A stretch of 17,149 bases of DNA, taken from Bacteroidales bacterium UBA4621 (GTDB taxonomy: Bacteria; Bacteroidota; Bacteroidia; Bacteroidales; Paludibacteraceae). Each line of letters begins with the position of its first letter. The stretch's first letter is position 1. The translations under genes and the position numbers were made by a program. The stretch covers positions 10,062 through 27,210 of the forward strand of contig DGIN01000035.1 of NCBI GenBank assembly GCA_002387325.1, read 5' to 3'. Under the pieces are notes generated by a model, which was not told the DNA's origin, did no database searches, and saw nothing but the letters and a program-made list of their open reading frames with translations. Positions 15,501 through 17,149 of this stretch are shown piece by piece.

Positions 15501-15725
15501 GTTCTCGACGCCGTTGATAGCCTCTTCGAGGGGGGCGATGACGGATTTCTGTACCGACTCGGCACTGGCACCATAGTACTGGGTCATCACCATGACGGTA
15601 GGTGGTGCGATGTCGGGGTATTGTTCGATAGGGAGCGTTTTGAGACCGATAAGTCCGAGCAAGGCTATCACGATGGATATGACTGCCGACAGCACCGGTC
15701 GCTCCACAAAAGTTTTTACGTTCAT
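12588..15725 (-). CDS. RND efflux pump, inner-membrane subunit (HAE1/AcrB type)
   Basis: This 1045-residue proton-driven transporter exports hydrophobic or amphiphilic compounds, possibly including drugs or bile salts. It starts MNVKTFVERPVLSAVISIVI, leading into TM1. A periplasmic loop includes FKQGTDPDMAAVNVQNK (about 95-111). TM4 carries the proton-relay Asp405-Asp406 in GTVVDDSIVVVE, and TM10 has Lys943 in GLLSKTAIL (Lys940 in AcrB). The second half has the matching periplasmic loop and TM segments. Length (AcrB 1049) and motifs indicate an intact HAE1 pump rather than a heavy-metal (CusA) type. It lies between membrane fusion and outer-membrane genes on the same strand. The 367-nt gap upstream is unusually long and full of repeats. 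I see no promoter of its own, so expression probably depends on the upstream transcript. Substrate specificity is not readable. Confidence 0.95.
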   Translation of the reverse strand: MNVKTFVERPVLSAVISIVIALLGLIGLKTLPIEQYPDIAPPTVMVMTQYYGASAESVQKSVIAPLEEAINGVENMTYMTSTATNTGSAEIYVYFKQGTDPDMAAVNVQNKISSATAQLPSEVKVVGVQAFKRQTSMLQIFTVSSPDDTYDQTFLSNYININIKPELLRIQGVGQMVVLGGNYSMRIWMRPDVMAQYGLVPSDVTAALAEQNIESATGAIGENSPEAYQYTMKYKGRLQTPEEFGQIVIRSTADGEVLHLRDIADIELGEESYGFDGRQNGHHGVQCMVFQTAGSNATDVNNQIDALLANVQAHAPKGVKITQMMSTNDFLYASIHNVVKTLIEAILLVILIVLLFLQDWCSTLIPFVSIIVSLIGTFAFMVVAGFSINLITLFALVLVIGTVVDDSIVVVEAVHSRFDAGYKNPFQATVYGTKDVAVAIITSSLVFMAVFIPISFIGGTSGVFYRQFGLTMAVAVGISALNALTTCPALCALLLRPKETNIDNLRGYKRWRFRFSDKWNRGFDRLTAWYQRGAAHFVKHPWMSFLTAALGVALMVVLMNTTKTGLVPDEDLGTVMINIDTPPGSSLATTDDIMREIENRLMTIPEVAELNSTAGYGLISGESSAAGNIILKLKPWAERTRKDQAVGAVIGKVYALTADIKDATVFAMAPAQISGYGTGNALDINLEDKVGGDMHQFYNYAQQFISALNQRKEISVAFTSFNLNFPQWEVSVDAAKCQRSGITANEVLACLSGYYGGQYVSDFNRFGKVYKVQIMGDPKQRMDERSLDNTFVRLHSGEMAPLSQFVSLRRVYGADKLTRFNLYNSISVSAMPADGYSSGDAIKAVQEVAAQMLPSQYAVDYGGITREESQSSNSTTAVIFFICIVFIYLILSALYESFRLPLAIIIAVPVGLMGSFLLTKICGLENNIYLQTGVIMLIGLLSKTAILITEYASERRKAGKSLQDAAIDAAGARLRPIMMTVLTLIFGMLPMVAAMGVGANGNRSLGTGVVGGSIVGTLALLFLVPSLFVVFQHLDEKRRKNRRTE

Positions 15726-15751
15726 ATTCTGTTTCTACTATTTTACGGTAT

Positions 15752-15832
15752 TCTATTTGACCTATTCGGCTTATCAGCCCCATTCGTCCTATTCGTCTTA
15801 TTCGTCCAATTAGGCTAATCTGTCCGATAGGG
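15752..15832. repeat. 9-bp degenerate tandem repeat, about 9 units
   Basis: Nine consecutive 9-mers run in register, including CCTATTCGG (15761), CCCATTCGT (15779), CCTATTCGT (15788) and CTTATTCGT (15797). The flanking units (15752, 15770, 15806, 15815, 15824) are more diverged. The approximate core is CYTATTCGT. It begins 26 nt upstream of the pump gene's start codon. Confidence 0.65.
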
Positions 15833-15840
15833 TTCTGTCA

Positions 15841-15882
15841 ATTCTTAATTCATCATTCTTAATTCTTCATTTTTCATTCTTC
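15841..15882. repeat. 14-bp AT-rich tandem repeat, 3 units
   Basis: ATTCTTAATTCATC (15841-15854), ATTCTTAATTCTTC (15855-15868) and ATTTTTCATTCTTC (15869-15882) lie in exact 14-bp register, directly beside the 9-bp array. Confidence 0.75.
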
Positions 15883-15888
15883 TACCCC

Positions 15889-16012
15889 GCCGACCTCACG
15901 CCGACAACTACGGTATTTTTACGGTAGATACACGGTAGATATACGGTAGATACACGGTAGATAATCGGTTCATTGTGCTGACCACGTAGTACCCTGACAA
16001 TACCCTGACCGT
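15889..16012. repeat. cluster of 11-bp tandem repeats
   Basis: Three adjacent short arrays share an 11-bp period but not a unit. GCCGAC recurs at 15889 and 15900. ACGGTAGATAC-type units lie at 15910 (diverged), 15921, 15932, 15943 and 15954, with a degenerate one at 15965. ACCCTGACAAT and ACCCTGACCGT lie at 15991 and 16002. The four central ACGGTAGATA units are identical except for the last base. No reading frame crosses the region. Confidence 0.8.
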
Positions 16013-16066
16013 AGGCACATCGTATTCACATCATACCCATACCAATTCCTGTCGTTACTCTGCAAG

Positions 16067-16116
16067 CCCCTCCTTTGGAGGGGTTTGGGAGGTTTATAGC
16101 CCCCTCTCTGAGGGGG
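16067..16116. other. pair of GC-rich hairpins at the 3' end of the membrane fusion gene
   Basis: CCCCTCC-TTT-GGAGGGG (16067-16083) and CCCCCTC-TCT-GAGGGGG (16100-16116) are two similar perfect hairpins separated by 16 nt. The second lies inside the coding end of the membrane fusion gene. On its strand no T run follows the first, so they may stabilise or attenuate the operon mRNA rather than terminate it. Similar C/G-rich hairpin pairs are, from memory, a common intergenic repeat in Bacteroidota. Confidence 0.55.
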
Positions 16117-17149
16117 GGGGAGTCAGTTTCACTCCTTCTTTGAGCAACGCCACCCCTTCAATCACAATCGTGTCCCCTGCCTGCAAACCGCTCTTCACGA
16201 TATACTCCTTGCCGCCGTTCAACCGGCTGACAACCACCTGTGTAGCAGCGGTCTTGCCGTCCTTCACACGATAGACAAACACTTTGTCTTGCACCTCGTA
16301 GGTGGCGGTACGCGGAATGAGGAGCGCACCCTGCTGCGGCTTGGCAAGGACGATATTTCCTGCACCGCCCGAGGTGAGCAGACCGTTTTTGTTGCCAAAC
16401 GTAGCCCGTACGCTGACGGTGCCTGTGGACTGGTCGATGACGCCCGACACGGTCTCAATTTTACCCTGCTCGGTGTACTTACTGCCGTCGTTCAGCACCA
16501 ACTCCACGGCGGGCATATTCTTCAGAGCAGCGTCCTTGCTGCCGTATTGGCGTGCGAGGGCAAGCCATTGGTTCTCGGTCATAGAGAAATAGACGTACAT
16601 CACCGAGTTGTCGCTCACGGTGGTCAGCGGGGTAGGCATCTGCGGCGATACCAACGCACCCACACGGAAAGGCAGGGTACCCACTACGCCGTCGCTCGGA
16701 CTCTTGACCTCGGTATAGTTGAGGTTGTTCTGCGCGATGACCAATGCGGCATTCGCCTGTGCCAGACCCGCTTTGGCACTCAGATAACTGTTCTTCGCCG
16801 TCTGCAGGTCAAAGTCCGAGATGACGCTGTCGGCATAGAGTTGTTGTTTGGATTGGTACACTAATTCGGCGGTAGCGACACTCGACTTGGCTACTTCCAC
16901 GTTGGCTTCGGCAGTCTCCAACGATGCACGGTAGGGCACTTGGTCGATGACAAACAGCACCTGCCCTTTGCGTACGCGCTCGCCTTCTACTACACAGAGT
17001 TTGGTCAGCGTACCCGCCACTTGCGGCATAATGGCGATGTCCTGTCGTCCGCGGATAGAGGCAGGATAACTCTCCTCCACCACGCAGTCTTGCGCCTGCA
17101 CCACTATGGTCTTGTTGTGCGCCACCTGTTCTTCTTGTCCTTGTCCGCC
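16094..17149 (-). CDS. RND efflux membrane fusion protein (AcrA/MexA type), N-terminus beyond window
   Basis: This periplasmic adaptor links the pump to the outer-membrane channel. The frame is open to the window edge. A GTG at 17125-17123 is possible as a start but sits inside a continuing frame (GGQGQEEQ upstream) and would remove the signal sequence. The true start therefore lies outside, probably with a lipoprotein signal ending in Cys just before GGQG. Visible domains are a half-lipoyl segment (PQVAGTLTKLCVVEGERVRK), an alpha-hairpin (about SLETAEANVEVAK to AALVIAQNNL), the second half-lipoyl (YTEVKSPSDGVVG), then the beta-barrel and membrane-proximal domains. It is the first visible gene of the operon. 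The extreme C-terminus (LTPPPSERGL) is encoded by a GC-rich hairpin containing a run of nine G/C pairs. Confidence 0.93.
   Translation of the reverse strand, partial: GGQGQEEQVAHNKTIVVQAQDCVVEESYPASIRGRQDIAIMPQVAGTLTKLCVVEGERVRKGQVLFVIDQVPYRASLETAEANVEVAKSSVATAELVYQSKQQLYADSVISDFDLQTAKNSYLSAKAGLAQANAALVIAQNNLNYTEVKSPSDGVVGTLPFRVGALVSPQMPTPLTTVSDNSVMYVYFSMTENQWLALARQYGSKDAALKNMPAVELVLNDGSKYTEQGKIETVSGVIDQSTGTVSVRATFGNKNGLLTSGGAGNIVLAKPQQGALLIPRTATYEVQDKVFVYRVKDGKTAATQVVVSRLNGGKEYIVKSGLQAGDTIVIEGVALLKEGVKLTPPPSERGL

Noticed and set aside
14106..15818. 570-codon plus-strand frame opposite the RND pump gene
   Set aside because: The minus strand encodes an intact HAE1 pump with all key residues; the opposite frame is a shadow of its GC-biased codon use, rich in His, Asp and Arg without domain pattern.
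15752..16012. possible CRISPR or iteron origin in the repeat cluster
   Set aside because: Units are 9-14 bp without spacers, their sequences differ between arrays, and no replication initiator gene is nearby.

Overview
The window looks like a chromosomal segment of a Bacteroidota bacterium, most likely order Bacteroidales. Four observations support this. Promoter-like sequences match the Bacteroides form (TTTG or TTG about 19-20 nt upstream of TAnnTTTG) ahead of several genes. Convincing Shine-Dalgarno sequences are absent. Lipoprotein signals are frequent. The gene content (WG-repeat lipoprotein, GH28 plus DUF4861-like pair, kbl-tdh, M16 protease, RND efflux operon) fits. I cannot name the genus.

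Layout. 1-212 (-) is the N-terminal end of a WG-repeat lipoprotein whose likely promoter lies about 370 nt upstream, at 586-617. The long leader between them has 5' and distal segments that can pair (559-577 with 370-382), so it may hold a structured RNA. 618-998 has no convincing gene but carries an 11-bp tandem repeat. 1147-1772 (+) is an overlapping pair of small paralogous proteins of unknown function, with a good promoter, a structured leader of about 134 nt, and a 3' region of hairpins, a 22-bp repeat containing compensated palindromes, and a strong terminator.

2083-4630 (+) encodes a lipoprotein GH28 polygalacturonase-like enzyme overlapping a secreted DUF4861-like protein, probably for pectin-type polysaccharide breakdown. 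4722-6998 (+) is kbl-tdh, which converts threonine to glycine and acetyl-CoA. 7068-10891 (+) is a periplasmic two-lobed M16 zinc protease followed 8 nt later by the GTPase gene era, closed by an 18-bp-stem terminator.

11046-17149 (-) is a tripartite RND efflux operon in the order membrane fusion protein (5' end beyond the window), inner-membrane pump, TolC/NodT-type outer-membrane lipoprotein. Its intercistronic gaps are unusually long (367 and 147 nt) and full of short tandem repeats with periods of 9, 14 and 11 bp.

The annotated enzymes are ordinary for the group. The less explained signals are the minus-strand leader/RNA candidate at 370-579, the small paralogous gene pair with its structured flanks, and the recurrence of 11-bp-period tandem arrays with different unit sequences in separate intergenic regions. 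All RNA and repeat interpretations are by eye, without folding software or database searches.
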